From Flavobacteriaceae bacterium (GTDB taxonomy: Bacteria > Bacteroidota > Bacteroidia > Flavobacteriales > Flavobacteriaceae), in assembly GCA_002694465.1 (NCBI GenBank), contig NZMG01000023.1, positions 24,319 through 88,318 on the forward strand: a stretch of 64,000 bases of DNA, in the 5' to 3' direction. Of the stretch, positions 28,231 to 36,901 are shown in pieces. The notes below the pieces were generated by a model. It was not told where the DNA came from. It did not search any database and saw nothing but the letters and a program-made list of their open reading frames with translations. A program made the position numbers and the translations under genes. Position 1 is the stretch's first letter. Each line of letters starts with the position of its first letter.

Positions 28231-29235
28231 ATGAAATATTCAATTTTAATTCTAGCTTCCATTTTATTAATTTCTTGCAATCAACCCATTGAAATGGATT
28301 ACGTAAGTTTCTCAGGAAAAATTACAAAAAAGAATAGTGATTCTATAAAAATTAGAAGTGATGAATATTCAAAAACAATTCCTGTAAAAGAAGATGGGAC
28401 TTTTAGTGATACGTTAAAACTAAAACCTGGGCTTTATTCGTTTAATGATGGTGTGGAAGGAACCCGTATGTTTTTGAAAAACGGTTATGATATTACGTTA
28501 ACACTTGACACCGAAATGTTTGATGAAACTATAAAATATGAAGGAATTGGAGCCGAGAACAATAACTTTTTGGCTGAAAAATCCTTATTGGAAGAGAAAC
28601 TTTTTGACATTGATGTAGACGATTACAACCAAGAAACATTAGATATGAAACTAGCTTCAATTGAAAGTGAATTATCTCAATTTGTCGATTCAAAACAAAA
28701 CTTAGATACTATGGTTGTGAATAGTTCCAGAAAAAGCATTCAAGCTAGTATTAAGTCATATAAAGGATATTTAAGCGAGTTAATTGCACTAAGAGAAAAC
28801 CTACCCGCAGGGACCCCCTCTCCTACCTTTGAAGGTTATGAAAATCACGCTGGAGGCACAACAAGTCTAGTAGACTTAAAAGGAAAATATGTATATGTAG
28901 ATGTGTGGGCTACTTGGTGCGGCCCATGTAAAGTTGAAATTCCGCATCTAAAAGAAGTAGAAAAAGAATTTCACGATAAAAATATTGTTTTTGTAAGTAT
29001 CTCTATCGATAAAGCAAAAGACCATGAGAAGTGGGTTGCTATGGTAAGTGAAAAAAAATTAAGCGGAATACAATTATTTGCAGACAACGATTGGAATTCC
29101 AAATTTGTAAAAGACTATTACATAAATGGTATTCCACGATTTATACTTATAGATCCTAACGGAAACATTGTAACACCAGATGCTCCAAGACCTTCAAATC
29201 CCAAGCTTAAGGAAATGCTTAATGGATTATTATAG
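28231..29235 (+). CDS. TlpA-like thiol-disulfide oxidoreductase lipoprotein
   Basis: A 334-residue envelope lipoprotein. The lipobox LISC has its Cys at residue 16. The N-terminal half (about 20-190) resembles the DUF4369 beta-sandwich followed by a helical linker. The C-terminal thioredoxin domain (about 195-334) carries the redox motif WCGPC (229-233) and the cis-Pro segment INGIPRFILID. Such proteins reduce or isomerise disulfides in the periplasm, often for cytochrome c maturation or oxidative stress repair. It diverges from the ammonia-lyase gene and converges on nnrD with a 28-base gap. Confidence 0.93.
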   Translation: MKYSILILASILLISCNQPIEMDYVSFSGKITKKNSDSIKIRSDEYSKTIPVKEDGTFSDTLKLKPGLYSFNDGVEGTRMFLKNGYDITLTLDTEMFDETIKYEGIGAENNNFLAEKSLLEEKLFDIDVDDYNQETLDMKLASIESELSQFVDSKQNLDTMVVNSSRKSIQASIKSYKGYLSELIALRENLPAGTPSPTFEGYENHAGGTTSLVDLKGKYVYVDVWATWCGPCKVEIPHLKEVEKEFHDKNIVFVSISIDKAKDHEKWVAMVSEKKLSGIQLFADNDWNSKFVKDYYINGIPRFILIDPNGNIVTPDAPRPSNPKLKEMLNGLL

Positions 29236-29263
29236 ATTTTTAAAATCCCCAGATATTAGGCTT

Positions 29264-30814
29264 TTACACCTCCTCCTCTGGTTCCCCTTGGGGCATTTCA
29301 TCTTTTTGAAATAACATTAATAAAGCACTTCCTATATGTTCGATGATATCGCTGGCGATTAAGGCTTCAAAGCCTTTTTCCTGAGAAACCAAATTCCCAG
29401 CACTTCCATGTAAATAAACCCCAAAGACTGCTGCAAGTAACGGGTCATAGCCTTGAGACAATAACCCCGCAATCATTCCACTTAAAACATCGCCACTACC
29501 AGCCGTTGCCATACCAGGGTTTCCAGTGGTATTTATATAAAGATTGTCGCCATTTACCACAATCGTGTGAGCTCCTTTTAACACGATAACCACCTCAAAC
29601 TTTTTTGAAAAATCTTTGGTTTTTTCGAGTTTATCGAAATCATTTTTCCATTCGCCCAAAAGTCTTTTTAGCTCTCCTTCGTGGGGAGTTAAAATACTTT
29701 GTTTCGGGAGCACTTTCAGTAAAGTTTCATCATTTGCAAGGCAGTTAATAGCATCGGCATCGATAACAAATGATGTTCCCTGTTTTTCAGAAAACAAATC
29801 CTTTAGAGCTTTACAACTCTCCGTATGCTGCCCCATTCCCATTCCTGCTACAATAGTTGTAGGCATAAAATCAAGAATAACTTTTGAAATATGAAATTCC
29901 GAAGAATCGGTCATAGTCATAACTTCCGGAACTGAAATTTGCAGAATATCATTCCCACATTTTGGAACAAATGCAGTAACTAACCCTGCTCCTACTCTCA
30001 ATGCCGCTTTTGAAGTTAATGAAACTGCACCCATTTTTCCTTTACTTCCACCCACAACCAATGTATGACCGTAGACCCCTTTATGGGCAAATTTTTCTCG
30101 TTGTTTATAGAATTGTCGCGCTTGAGGTTTGTAAATAAGTTGTGCTAAAGGTTTTTCATTATAAAGATGTTCCGGGTCCAACCCAATGTCAAGAACTTCA
30201 AAATAGGGTACAAACACCCCAGTTTCGGGTAAAAAAAACGACAACTTAGGCGCTTGAAAGGTTAGCGTATGGTTAGCTTTAACTACAGCATCCGCCACTA
30301 ATAAGGGTTCATTAGCCGAAATACCACTTGGGACATCTACAGATAATCGAAAGGCTTTTTGAGCATTTAAATACTGGATCAACGCCTTTACCCACCCTTC
30401 AGGCGCACGATTTAAACCTATTCCAAACAAACAATCCACGATAATATCATCTGGATGAATTTCTGGAAAATCTTCTTCAGATTTCATTAAAACCGGCCAC
30501 TTTTTTGTGACACTTTTTACTCTATCATAATTGATTAAGAAACATTTCGATCGTTTGTCTGTAAAATTTGCGACATAGATATTAACGTTATAACCGCTCT
30601 CAATAAGCAATCTTCCCAATGCCAATCCATCTCCACCGTTGTTTCCAATACCACAAAATATATGAATGGGAACCTGAGCTCCTTGCATACGCTGATGTAG
30701 CCAATTAAATATTTGGGTTGCTGCTCGCTCCATTAAATCCACAGAGGAAATTCCTTGCCTTTCACAAGTAATCTCGTCGGCATTATAAAGCTGCTTTGAA
30801 GAAAATATTTTCAT
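29264..30814 (-). CDS. nnr: Bifunctional NAD(P)H-hydrate repair enzyme (epimerase plus dehydratase)
   Basis: A 516-residue fused repair enzyme. The N-terminal YjeF-N domain (about 1-215) epimerises the S/R forms of NAD(P)HX, with the motif GIGNNGGDGLALGRLL. The C-terminal ADP-dependent NAD(P)H-hydrate dehydratase domain (about 230-505) includes LTPHEGELKRL and the nucleotide-binding GNPGMATAGSGDVLSGM. Together they restore damaged NAD(P)H. The start at the ATG (30814) gives the family-typical N-terminus KIFSSKQLYNADEIT; the longer frame adds 14 unrelated residues. Confidence 0.95.
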   Translation of the reverse strand: MKIFSSKQLYNADEITCERQGISSVDLMERAATQIFNWLHQRMQGAQVPIHIFCGIGNNGGDGLALGRLLIESGYNVNIYVANFTDKRSKCFLINYDRVKSVTKKWPVLMKSEEDFPEIHPDDIIVDCLFGIGLNRAPEGWVKALIQYLNAQKAFRLSVDVPSGISANEPLLVADAVVKANHTLTFQAPKLSFFLPETGVFVPYFEVLDIGLDPEHLYNEKPLAQLIYKPQARQFYKQREKFAHKGVYGHTLVVGGSKGKMGAVSLTSKAALRVGAGLVTAFVPKCGNDILQISVPEVMTMTDSSEFHISKVILDFMPTTIVAGMGMGQHTESCKALKDLFSEKQGTSFVIDADAINCLANDETLLKVLPKQSILTPHEGELKRLLGEWKNDFDKLEKTKDFSKKFEVVIVLKGAHTIVVNGDNLYINTTGNPGMATAGSGDVLSGMIAGLLSQGYDPLLAAVFGVYLHGSAGNLVSQEKGFEALIASDIIEHIGSALLMLFQKDEMPQGEPEEEV

Positions 30815-30892
30815 TCGCTCATTTTTTATGCAAGTTACTACCCTTGTTGAAAACAATCAAACAATTTGCACGTTCCCTTTTTGAAGATTAAT

Positions 30893-30900
30893 TACATTTG
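30893..30900 (+). promoter_or_regulatory. -7 box of the gcvT operon
   Basis: TACATTTG fits TAnnTTTG and lies 16 bases before the chosen gcvT start at 30917. It falls inside the longer reading frame, which argues for the shorter start. No matching -33 element at the right distance. Confidence 0.4.
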
Positions 30901-30916
30901 CCAAAATTTTAGACAG

Positions 30917-31999
30917 ATGAAGAATACTGCACTTACTCACCTTCACGAAAAATTGGGAGCCAAAATGGTGACTTTTGCAGGTTATAATATGCCTGTTTCT
31001 TATGAAGGAGTTGCCGCCGAACACGAAACCGTTCGTACCGGTGTTGGCGTTTTTGACGTGTCTCACATGGGCGAATTTTTAGTATCAGGACCCCATGCGC
31101 TTGAGCTAATCCAGAAAGTTACCAGTAACGATGCCTCAAAATTGGTAGATTACCAAGCACAGTATAGTTGTTTACCTAATGACACAGGAGGTATTGTTGA
31201 TGATTTAATTATTTATAGAATCAATGCCGAAAAATGGGTGTTGGTGGTTAATGCTTCCAATATTGAAAAGGATTGGAATTGGATAAGCAAGCACAACACC
31301 ATGGGGGCAGAGCTTCGTAATTTATCTGAAGATTTTTCATTGCTTGCTATTCAGGGCCCAAAGGCTGTTGAGGCGATGCAAACCTTAACAAGTGAAGATT
31401 TAAATGCCATAAAGTTTTATCATTTTAAAGTTGCCGATTTTGCTGGTATCGAAAATGTAATGATAAGTGCAACTGGCTATACAGGTAGTGGCGGATTCGA
31501 AATTTATTGCAAGAATAGTGAAGTTGAACAAGTTTGGAATAAAGTCTTTGAGGCAGGTGCTGCCTACGGAATCAAACCCATTGGTTTAGCGGCGCGCGAT
31601 ACGCTTCGTTTGGAGATGGGATATTGTCTCTATGGAAATGATATAGACGACACCACCTCACCTATTGAAGCCGGTTTAGGATGGATTACCAAATTCGCCA
31701 AAGATTTTATTAATGCCGAAAATCTTCAGAAAGAAAAAGAAAAAGGCCCTGAAAGAAGACTCGTTGCTTTTGAGTTAGACGAGCGTGGAATTCCTCGGCA
31801 AGGTTATGATATTGTAGATGGTAACGGTAAAGTAATTGGAAATGTTACGAGTGGCACCATGTCTCCTTCTCTAAACAAAGGAATTGGAATGGGATACGTT
31901 CCTACTATTTTTAAAGATCCAGGCACCCAAATTCATATACAAATTAGAAAAAATGCTGTTCCAGCTACCGTTGTAAAGCTGCCATTTTATAAAGGCTAA
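30917..31999 (+). CDS. gcvT: Aminomethyltransferase (glycine cleavage system T protein)
   Basis: A 360-residue tetrahydrofolate-dependent enzyme that takes the aminomethyl group from lipoylated H protein, forming 5,10-methylene-THF and ammonia. Recognisable segments are [28 protein letters not shown] (here given in part: [10 protein letters not shown]), [28 protein letters not shown], and [20 protein letters not shown]. The ATG at 30917 opens the usual [18 protein letters not shown]-terminus. Genes gcvH and gcvP are not in the window. glsA follows after 9 bases. Confidence 0.96.
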   Translation: MKNTALTHLHEKLGAKMVTFAGYNMPVSYEGVAAEHETVRTGVGVFDVSHMGEFLVSGPHALELIQKVTSNDASKLVDYQAQYSCLPNDTGGIVDDLIIYRINAEKWVLVVNASNIEKDWNWISKHNTMGAELRNLSEDFSLLAIQGPKAVEAMQTLTSEDLNAIKFYHFKVADFAGIENVMISATGYTGSGGFEIYCKNSEVEQVWNKVFEAGAAYGIKPIGLAARDTLRLEMGYCLYGNDIDDTTSPIEAGLGWITKFAKDFINAENLQKEKEKGPERRLVAFELDERGIPRQGYDIVDGNGKVIGNVTSGTMSPSLNKGIGMGYVPTIFKDPGTQIHIQIRKNAVPATVVKLPFYKG

Positions 32000-32008
32000 T
32001 TAGATTCT

Positions 32009-32926
32009 ATGTGTGATTTTCAAAAAATTTTAGAATCAATTAAAGAAAAGGCTGAAAACACTTCTGAAAAAGGAAAAGTACCAACGTATATTCCAGAATT
32101 AGCCAAAGTCGATAAAAATCATTTTGGTATTTACCTCAATATGCTAGAAGGTGATGATTATTGCGTGGGAGACTGGGATATAAAATTTTCTATACAAAGT
32201 ATTTCTAAAGTGTTATCATTAGCTATGGCTTTTAATTGCCTTGGAGCTACTAAAATACTAAAACGAATGGATGTTGAACCTTCTGGAAATCCATTCAACT
32301 ATTTATCGCTATTAGAGTTAGAAGAAGGAATTCCCAGAAACCCATTTATTAATAGCGGTGCTATTGTTATTGCAGACATTTTAATATCTGAATTAAAGAA
32401 TCCAAAAGCAGATTTTTTACAATTTGTAAGAGATTTGGCCAATGACCAAAGTATTGATTTTAATTATGAAGTAGCAGCTTCTGAAGCTAAAACAGGCTAT
32501 ACAAATTTTGCCGCAGCCAACCTTTTAAAATCTTTTAATAATCTTGAGAATGACGTTGATGAAGTATTAGATTTCTATTTTCATCAATGCTCCATAGAAA
32601 TGAACTGCAAGCAACTATCAAATGCCTTTTACTTGTTTGCCAATAAAGGAAAGTGCTTACATAATAAAACCTATTTAACTTCTAGCCAAGTAAAGCGAAT
32701 TAACGCCATTATGCTTACTTGCGGCTTTTATGATGAAGCAGGAGAATTTGCTTTTGAGGTGGGTCTTCCTGGTAAAAGTGGCGTGGGCGGTGGAATTGTA
32801 GCACTTCTCCCTGGAACATTTATAATCACGTGTTGGTCCCCTGGGTTAAACCCAAAAGGAAACTCGAAGCTTGGTATGTTAGCTCTAGAATCCTTTACAA
32901 CACAATCAAACCTTTCCATTTTTTAA
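32009..32926 (+). CDS. glsA: Glutaminase
   Basis: A 305-residue serine-dependent beta-lactamase-like glutaminase that hydrolyses glutamine to glutamate and ammonia in the cytoplasm. The nucleophile Ser and base Lys lie in SIQSISKVLSLA (SxxK), the substrate-binding Asn in NPFINSGAIV, and the glycine-rich motif GKSGVGGGI is near residue 255. Length is normal. It sits 9 bases after gcvT and 2 bases before the SDR gene, within a run of one-carbon/amino-acid genes. Confidence 0.96.
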   Translation: MCDFQKILESIKEKAENTSEKGKVPTYIPELAKVDKNHFGIYLNMLEGDDYCVGDWDIKFSIQSISKVLSLAMAFNCLGATKILKRMDVEPSGNPFNYLSLLELEEGIPRNPFINSGAIVIADILISELKNPKADFLQFVRDLANDQSIDFNYEVAASEAKTGYTNFAAANLLKSFNNLENDVDEVLDFYFHQCSIEMNCKQLSNAFYLFANKGKCLHNKTYLTSSQVKRINAIMLTCGFYDEAGEFAFEVGLPGKSGVGGGIVALLPGTFIITCWSPGLNPKGNSKLGMLALESFTTQSNLSIF

Positions 32927-32928
32927 TT

Positions 32929-33789
32929 TTGATTAAACCCGTCACACATAATAGAATCCTTATTATAGGGGCGAGTGGCTTTATAGGTAATACTTTGTAT
33001 AAGGAGCTTCTTCCCTACTATGATGTCTACGGAACTTACGCTTCACAAGAGGGGTTATTTTCTGAAAACCAGGTGTTTTTTAAGTTTATCGCTGAAGAAA
33101 ATTCTATAATCGAAATTCTTAACGAAGTTCGACCTTCCATAATTATTTCAGCAATAAAAGGCGATACTAAAACGGTATTAAAAACACATGAACTTTTATG
33201 TAATTATGTAACGAAAGTAGATTGTAGGTTAATTTACATTTCGTGCGCTCATGTTTTTGATGCCAAAGGAGATTTTCCTTCATATGAGGATGATGCTCCC
33301 CTAGCTGAAAGTTTGGATGGTAAGTTGAAGCTTTCCGTTGAGAAACTCATTCGACAACTACCTAAAGAGAAATTTGTAATTGCCAGACTTCCATTTATTC
33401 TGGGAGTTACCTCACCCATTATAATTCAGTTAAAGCAAGCTATTAAACATCAAGCTGCTTTTGAGGTGTTTCCAAGCCTTATTGTAAGTGCTACGACACA
33501 AAGTAAAGTGGCGCAGCAAATTCACTATATTATAAATAAGGATTTAAACGGAATTTTTCACCTTTCCAGTGAAGATGTGATGCATCACGATGAACTTTTT
33601 AGGGATATCTCAGAAAAAATAAGTCACAAAAAACCTATCTTTAAAAATGTATTCAGTAGAAATGACGATCACTTTTTAGCCATTTTACCAAAAGTAAATT
33701 TGTTGCCAAAAAATTATCGGATTACATTAGAAGAAGTGATTGCAGACAGTACCCTTAAAGATGAAATTATTACATTAAAAGCAAAATAG
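32929..33789 (+). CDS. RmlD-like extended SDR protein lacking the catalytic Tyr
   Basis: A 286-residue protein of the sugar-nucleotide-binding/RmlD family of extended short-chain dehydrogenases. The NAD(P)-binding loop GASGFIG (14-20) is intact. The Thr of the usual STDYVFDG is Cys106 (SCAHVFDA), and the Tyr of YGRSK is Asp130 (DGKLK), while the Lys is retained. Reductase activity is therefore doubtful. The TTG at 32929, two bases after the glsA stop, is chosen over a longer frame that overlaps glsA by about 100 bases. The next gene, phhB, starts 2 bases after its stop. Function is not assigned. Confidence 0.75.
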   Translation: MIKPVTHNRILIIGASGFIGNTLYKELLPYYDVYGTYASQEGLFSENQVFFKFIAEENSIIEILNEVRPSIIISAIKGDTKTVLKTHELLCNYVTKVDCRLIYISCAHVFDAKGDFPSYEDDAPLAESLDGKLKLSVEKLIRQLPKEKFVIARLPFILGVTSPIIIQLKQAIKHQAAFEVFPSLIVSATTQSKVAQQIHYIINKDLNGIFHLSSEDVMHHDELFRDISEKISHKKPIFKNVFSRNDDHFLAILPKVNLLPKNYRITLEEVIADSTLKDEIITLKAK

Positions 33790-33791
33790 TC

Positions 33792-34073
33792 ATGAAACCA
33801 CTTACCGAATTACAAATACGAGCCAAACTAAAAGAACTCAATGAATGGGAATATGCAAACAATGCGCTTCAAACCTCATTTGAGTTTAATAGTTTTAAAG
33901 ATGCCTTTAGTTTAATGACCCGCATAGCATTTGAAGCAGAAAAACTAAATCATCACCCAAACTGGACTAATGTTTATAATTATCTAGAAATCAACCTCTC
34001 CACTCACGATGCCGATGGGGTAACCGAAAAGGATTTTGAGCTAGCAAAAATAATTGATGACTTAGCGGGGTAA
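33792..34073 (+). CDS. phhB: Pterin-4a-carbinolamine dehydratase
   Basis: A 93-residue protein of the PCD/DCoH family with the signature histidines in KLNHHPNWTNVYNYLEI and the STHDADGVTEKDFELA tail. The enzyme dehydrates 4a-hydroxytetrahydrobiopterin formed by aromatic amino acid hydroxylases, or recycles pterins. No phenylalanine hydroxylase gene is present nearby. It lies two bases after the SDR gene. Confidence 0.95.
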   Translation: MKPLTELQIRAKLKELNEWEYANNALQTSFEFNSFKDAFSLMTRIAFEAEKLNHHPNWTNVYNYLEINLSTHDADGVTEKDFELAKIIDDLAG

Positions 34074-34075
34074 GC

Positions 34076-34106
34076 CTTGGTCATAAAAGGCAATTTTTTA
34101 AATTTG
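34076..34106 (+). promoter_or_regulatory. Promoter of yebC
   Basis: CTTG, then exactly 19 bases, then TAAATTTG, a good match to TTTG-N19-TAnnTTTG. The ATG lies 18 bases after the -7 box. This gives yebC its own start separate from the gcvT run. Confidence 0.5.
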
Positions 34107-34124
34107 TAGTCAAAATTATACTCT

Positions 34125-34841
34125 ATGGGAAGAGCTTTTGAATTTAGAAAAGCAAGAAAAATGAAGCGTTGGTCTGCGATGTCCAAAGCATTCACTAGAA
34201 TTGGAAAAGACATCGTGATGGCTGTTAAAGAAGGTGGTCCAGATCCAGATGCGAATTCCAGACTACGAGCAGTAATTCAAAATGCAAAGGCAGTTAATAT
34301 GCCCAAAGACAATGTCGAGCGTGCTATAAAGCGTGCCACAGACAAAAGTCAGGGAGATTTCAAGGAAGTGCTTTTTGAAGGCTATGCTCCTCATGGAATT
34401 GCAATTTTGGTTGAAACTGCAACCGATAATAATACTCGTACCGTGGCAAACATTCGCTCTTACTTCAATAAATGCGATGGAAGTTTAGGCACTTCAGGTT
34501 CGGTATCTTTTATGTTTGATCACGTTTGTAATTTTAGAATTCAAGCAGAAGGAATGGATATGGAAGAGCTCGAATTAGAATTAATAGATTTTGGTGTTGA
34601 AGAAATTTTTGAAGACGAAGACGGTGTATTAATCTATGCTCCTTTTGAAAGCTTTGGAGCGATTCAAAATTATCTTGAGGAAAATACTATTGAAATCCTT
34701 TCTTCCGGATTTGAACGTATTCCTCAGGTTACAAAATCCCTAACTGAAGAGCAAGTTGCTGATGTAGAAAAGCTTTTAGAAAAAATTGAAGAAGATGATG
34801 ACGTGCAAAACGTCTACCATACCATGGATGAAGGGGAATAA
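34125..34841 (+). CDS. yebC: YebC/PmpR (TACO1) family protein
   Basis: A 238-residue YebC family protein with the typical opening MGRAFEFRKARKMKRW, AFTRIGKDIVMAVKEGGPDP, and the VETATDNNTRTVANIRSYFNK segment. Members bind the ribosome or tRNA and ease translation of proline-rich stretches; others are described as transcription regulators. It ends in a hairpin terminator shared with the convergent gene. Confidence 0.95.
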   Translation: MGRAFEFRKARKMKRWSAMSKAFTRIGKDIVMAVKEGGPDPDANSRLRAVIQNAKAVNMPKDNVERAIKRATDKSQGDFKEVLFEGYAPHGIAILVETATDNNTRTVANIRSYFNKCDGSLGTSGSVSFMFDHVCNFRIQAEGMDMEELELELIDFGVEEIFEDEDGVLIYAPFESFGAIQNYLEENTIEILSSGFERIPQVTKSLTEEQVADVEKLLEKIEEDDDVQNVYHTMDEGE

Positions 34842-34858
34842 AGAATAAAACTATTTAT

Positions 34859-34886
34859 AAAAAGGCGACATCAAAGTCGCCTTTAT
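34859..34886. terminator. Bidirectional terminator
   Basis: GGCGAC-ATCAAA-GTCGCC (34864-34881) flanked by A on the left and T-rich sequence on the right, between the convergent yebC and the type IX cargo gene. Confidence 0.85.
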
Positions 34887-36301
34887 TATTTCTTTATAAT
34901 TTTAAATATTTGCGTGGCGTTAACATTATCAAAGTAAAACCCACTGTTTAGTGCTTCTATCTCTATTTGTTCTATTAGGCTATCGTTAAAATAGTTTGAA
35001 TAAACAGTCTTTCCTGTTAAATCAAAAATTTCAATACTTTGTATCTTGTTGTCAAAGGCTTTCACATATAAATTATTAGATACAGGGTTTGGAAGGACTG
35101 AAAATTTTTCAATAAATTCATCATTTAAGTCTAACACAACAGACGGCTTGACCAATAAAAATCCCTCTGCTCTATCACTAATCACAATATGTCCACTTTC
35201 AAAATAAGGATAAACATTCCACGAACCATTAAATCCAGCGGCATCATTTGAGGGGTAACTGTCAAAATATCCGTCTAATGCTACATTAGAATTATCAATG
35301 TCTGAAATATCTAATACTCGCAAGCCTGCTGCATTATTGGCTAAATAGAATTTATTTCCTTTTACATAACCATTATGGTCAGTTGCTGGTGTAGGCCAAA
35401 AAAAATCGAAATGAAATTGCGGGTTATCTAGGTCTTGAAAATCAAATATCATAGTTCTTGAATTGTTTCCAAAATCTATTTCATCTGTTTCATCTCCTAA
35501 GAGAAAATAACGCTGATTTTCTGTTAGCCACCCCTGATGTGTATAAGAAACATTAGTGTAATCAATTGTAGCAATAGTAATAGGGTTAGACTTATTTGTA
35601 ACATCAACTATAGCAACTTCAGTTTCATTACTGGCAAACATAATCTCTTGTCCTTGATAATCTGTATCTGGGCCGTTATAGATTACTATTTGAGCATCGT
35701 GTGTATAACCATCATTTTCGTAGCCTCCCACTCCTATTGGATTAATTGGATCTGAAATATCGATAAAATGTGCTCCTCCTTGAAAGGTGGACGAACCAAT
35801 TACATAAGCAAAACCCGTTTCCTCATTTATTGCAATATTATGAGAACTACCAAATCCTGAATACAATGCATCTGCGCTAAAAATTTCTGGGGGATTAGTC
35901 ACATTTCTAAGTCGTGTGAGATCAAACACTTGCATACCGTGATTACTATCTTCACTTACAATAAAAACATAATTATTATAAGTTTTAGCATCTCTCCAAG
36001 TCATGTGATCTGGACTATTTCCAGGTAATTGTCCCAAGTATAATGGATTTAATGGATCTGAAATATCTATAAAAGCAGTTGCTTCATTTAGACAAATTAT
36101 GGCATATTCCTTTCCATCAATTGGATCTGTCCAACCCCAAGAGTCATTGGCTTTAACTGAATTCATAACCGATAATGGAACTTGGGAAATTAAATCATAA
36201 TTATCGCAAGGAAACGAACCTGCAAATCCATTCTCACAAGGAATTTGAGCTGAAAGATTAAAAAATACAACAAAGGCAATAATTGCAAAGAAAGTTTTCA
36301 T
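34886..36301 (-). CDS. Choice-of-anchor B family secreted protein with type IX sorting domain
   Basis: A 471-residue secreted protein. A signal peptide (residues 1-18, ending LSAQ) precedes repeated blade-like units containing D-I-S-D-P-x-N-P (for example AFIDISDPLNPLYLGQL and HFIDISDPINPIGVGGY), typical of the choice-of-anchor B/LVIVD-repeat propeller. The C-terminal 75 residues form a type IX sorting tail (FSVLPNPVSNNLYVK, then IFDLTGKTVYS and ending FKIIKK). It is expected to be exported by the T9SS to the surface; PorQ of that system is in this window. No enzymatic function is apparent. Confidence 0.92.
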   Translation of the reverse strand: MKTFFAIIAFVVFFNLSAQIPCENGFAGSFPCDNYDLISQVPLSVMNSVKANDSWGWTDPIDGKEYAIICLNEATAFIDISDPLNPLYLGQLPGNSPDHMTWRDAKTYNNYVFIVSEDSNHGMQVFDLTRLRNVTNPPEIFSADALYSGFGSSHNIAINEETGFAYVIGSSTFQGGAHFIDISDPINPIGVGGYENDGYTHDAQIVIYNGPDTDYQGQEIMFASNETEVAIVDVTNKSNPITIATIDYTNVSYTHQGWLTENQRYFLLGDETDEIDFGNNSRTMIFDFQDLDNPQFHFDFFWPTPATDHNGYVKGNKFYLANNAAGLRVLDISDIDNSNVALDGYFDSYPSNDAAGFNGSWNVYPYFESGHIVISDRAEGFLLVKPSVVLDLNDEFIEKFSVLPNPVSNNLYVKAFDNKIQSIEIFDLTGKTVYSNYFNDSLIEQIEIEALNSGFYFDNVNATQIFKIIKK

Positions 36302-36352
36302 GGGAAATCAAATTTCCTTAAAACTACAAATAATTATTCATAATGAAAGTTA

Positions 36353-36889
36353 TCAGGTATATGCTGGGATTTTTCCCACTACACCGTCATAAAAACTGCG
36401 AAGTGCTTTCATATCACTTTCTATATCATTAGTGGCGTAAAATGGCTTCCCTACTTTCACGGTTTTAGTTCCGTAATCAAACGCAACTGGAATTATGGGA
36501 ACTTTGGCTTCTTGGGCAATGTAATAAAATCCTGTTTTCCATTTATCGACCTTTTTACGTGTACCTTCAGGAGCCATCGCTAATCGAAATTCATCTTTTT
36601 TATGAAATATTTGAGCAATTGCTTCTACTTTATTCTGTCCTGAAGTCCGGTCTAAAGCTGCGCCACCTGTCCATTTAAAATAATACGAAAATGGCCAAGT
36701 AAACAACTCTTTTTTAGCTACATAATTAATTTGTGTTTTCAATATTCTTCTGGCATATAGACCTACGAAGAAATCGTGCCAACTTGTGTGAGGCACAACA
36801 ATTACTACTGCCTTTTTAATAGAAGGGTCAAAACTACCTTCTATTTTCCAACCCAGAATCTTTTTAAAAATATAGCTTGGTAAACCCAT
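36353..36889 (-). CDS. PlsC-type 1-acylglycerol-3-phosphate acyltransferase family protein
   Basis: A 178-residue acyltransferase with the catalytic HX4D box HTSWHD and the EGTR box in APEGTRKK. It is shorter than typical PlsC (about 240 residues) and lacks a clear membrane helix, so it belongs to the short glycerol acyltransferase-like proteins. The substrate is unknown; adjacent to a Kdo-pathway gene it may act on membrane lipids or lipid A precursors, which is inference. It starts 12 bases after the KdsB-KdnB stop on the same strand, so the two are likely co-transcribed. Confidence 0.85.
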   Translation of the reverse strand: MGLPSYIFKKILGWKIEGSFDPSIKKAVVIVVPHTSWHDFFVGLYARRILKTQINYVAKKELFTWPFSYYFKWTGGAALDRTSGQNKVEAIAQIFHKKDEFRLAMAPEGTRKKVDKWKTGFYYIAQEAKVPIIPVAFDYGTKTVKVGKPFYATNDIESDMKALRSFYDGVVGKIPAYT

Positions 36890-36901
36890 ACGGGCAATTT
36901 A

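Noticed and set aside
30866..30916. 17 extra codons before gcvT
   Set aside because: They cover the TACATTTG promoter box, and GcvT normally begins at the later Met.
32830..32928. SDR start at an ATG inside glsA
   Set aside because: It overlaps conserved glsA sequence by about 100 bases and adds residues unlike RmlD family starts.
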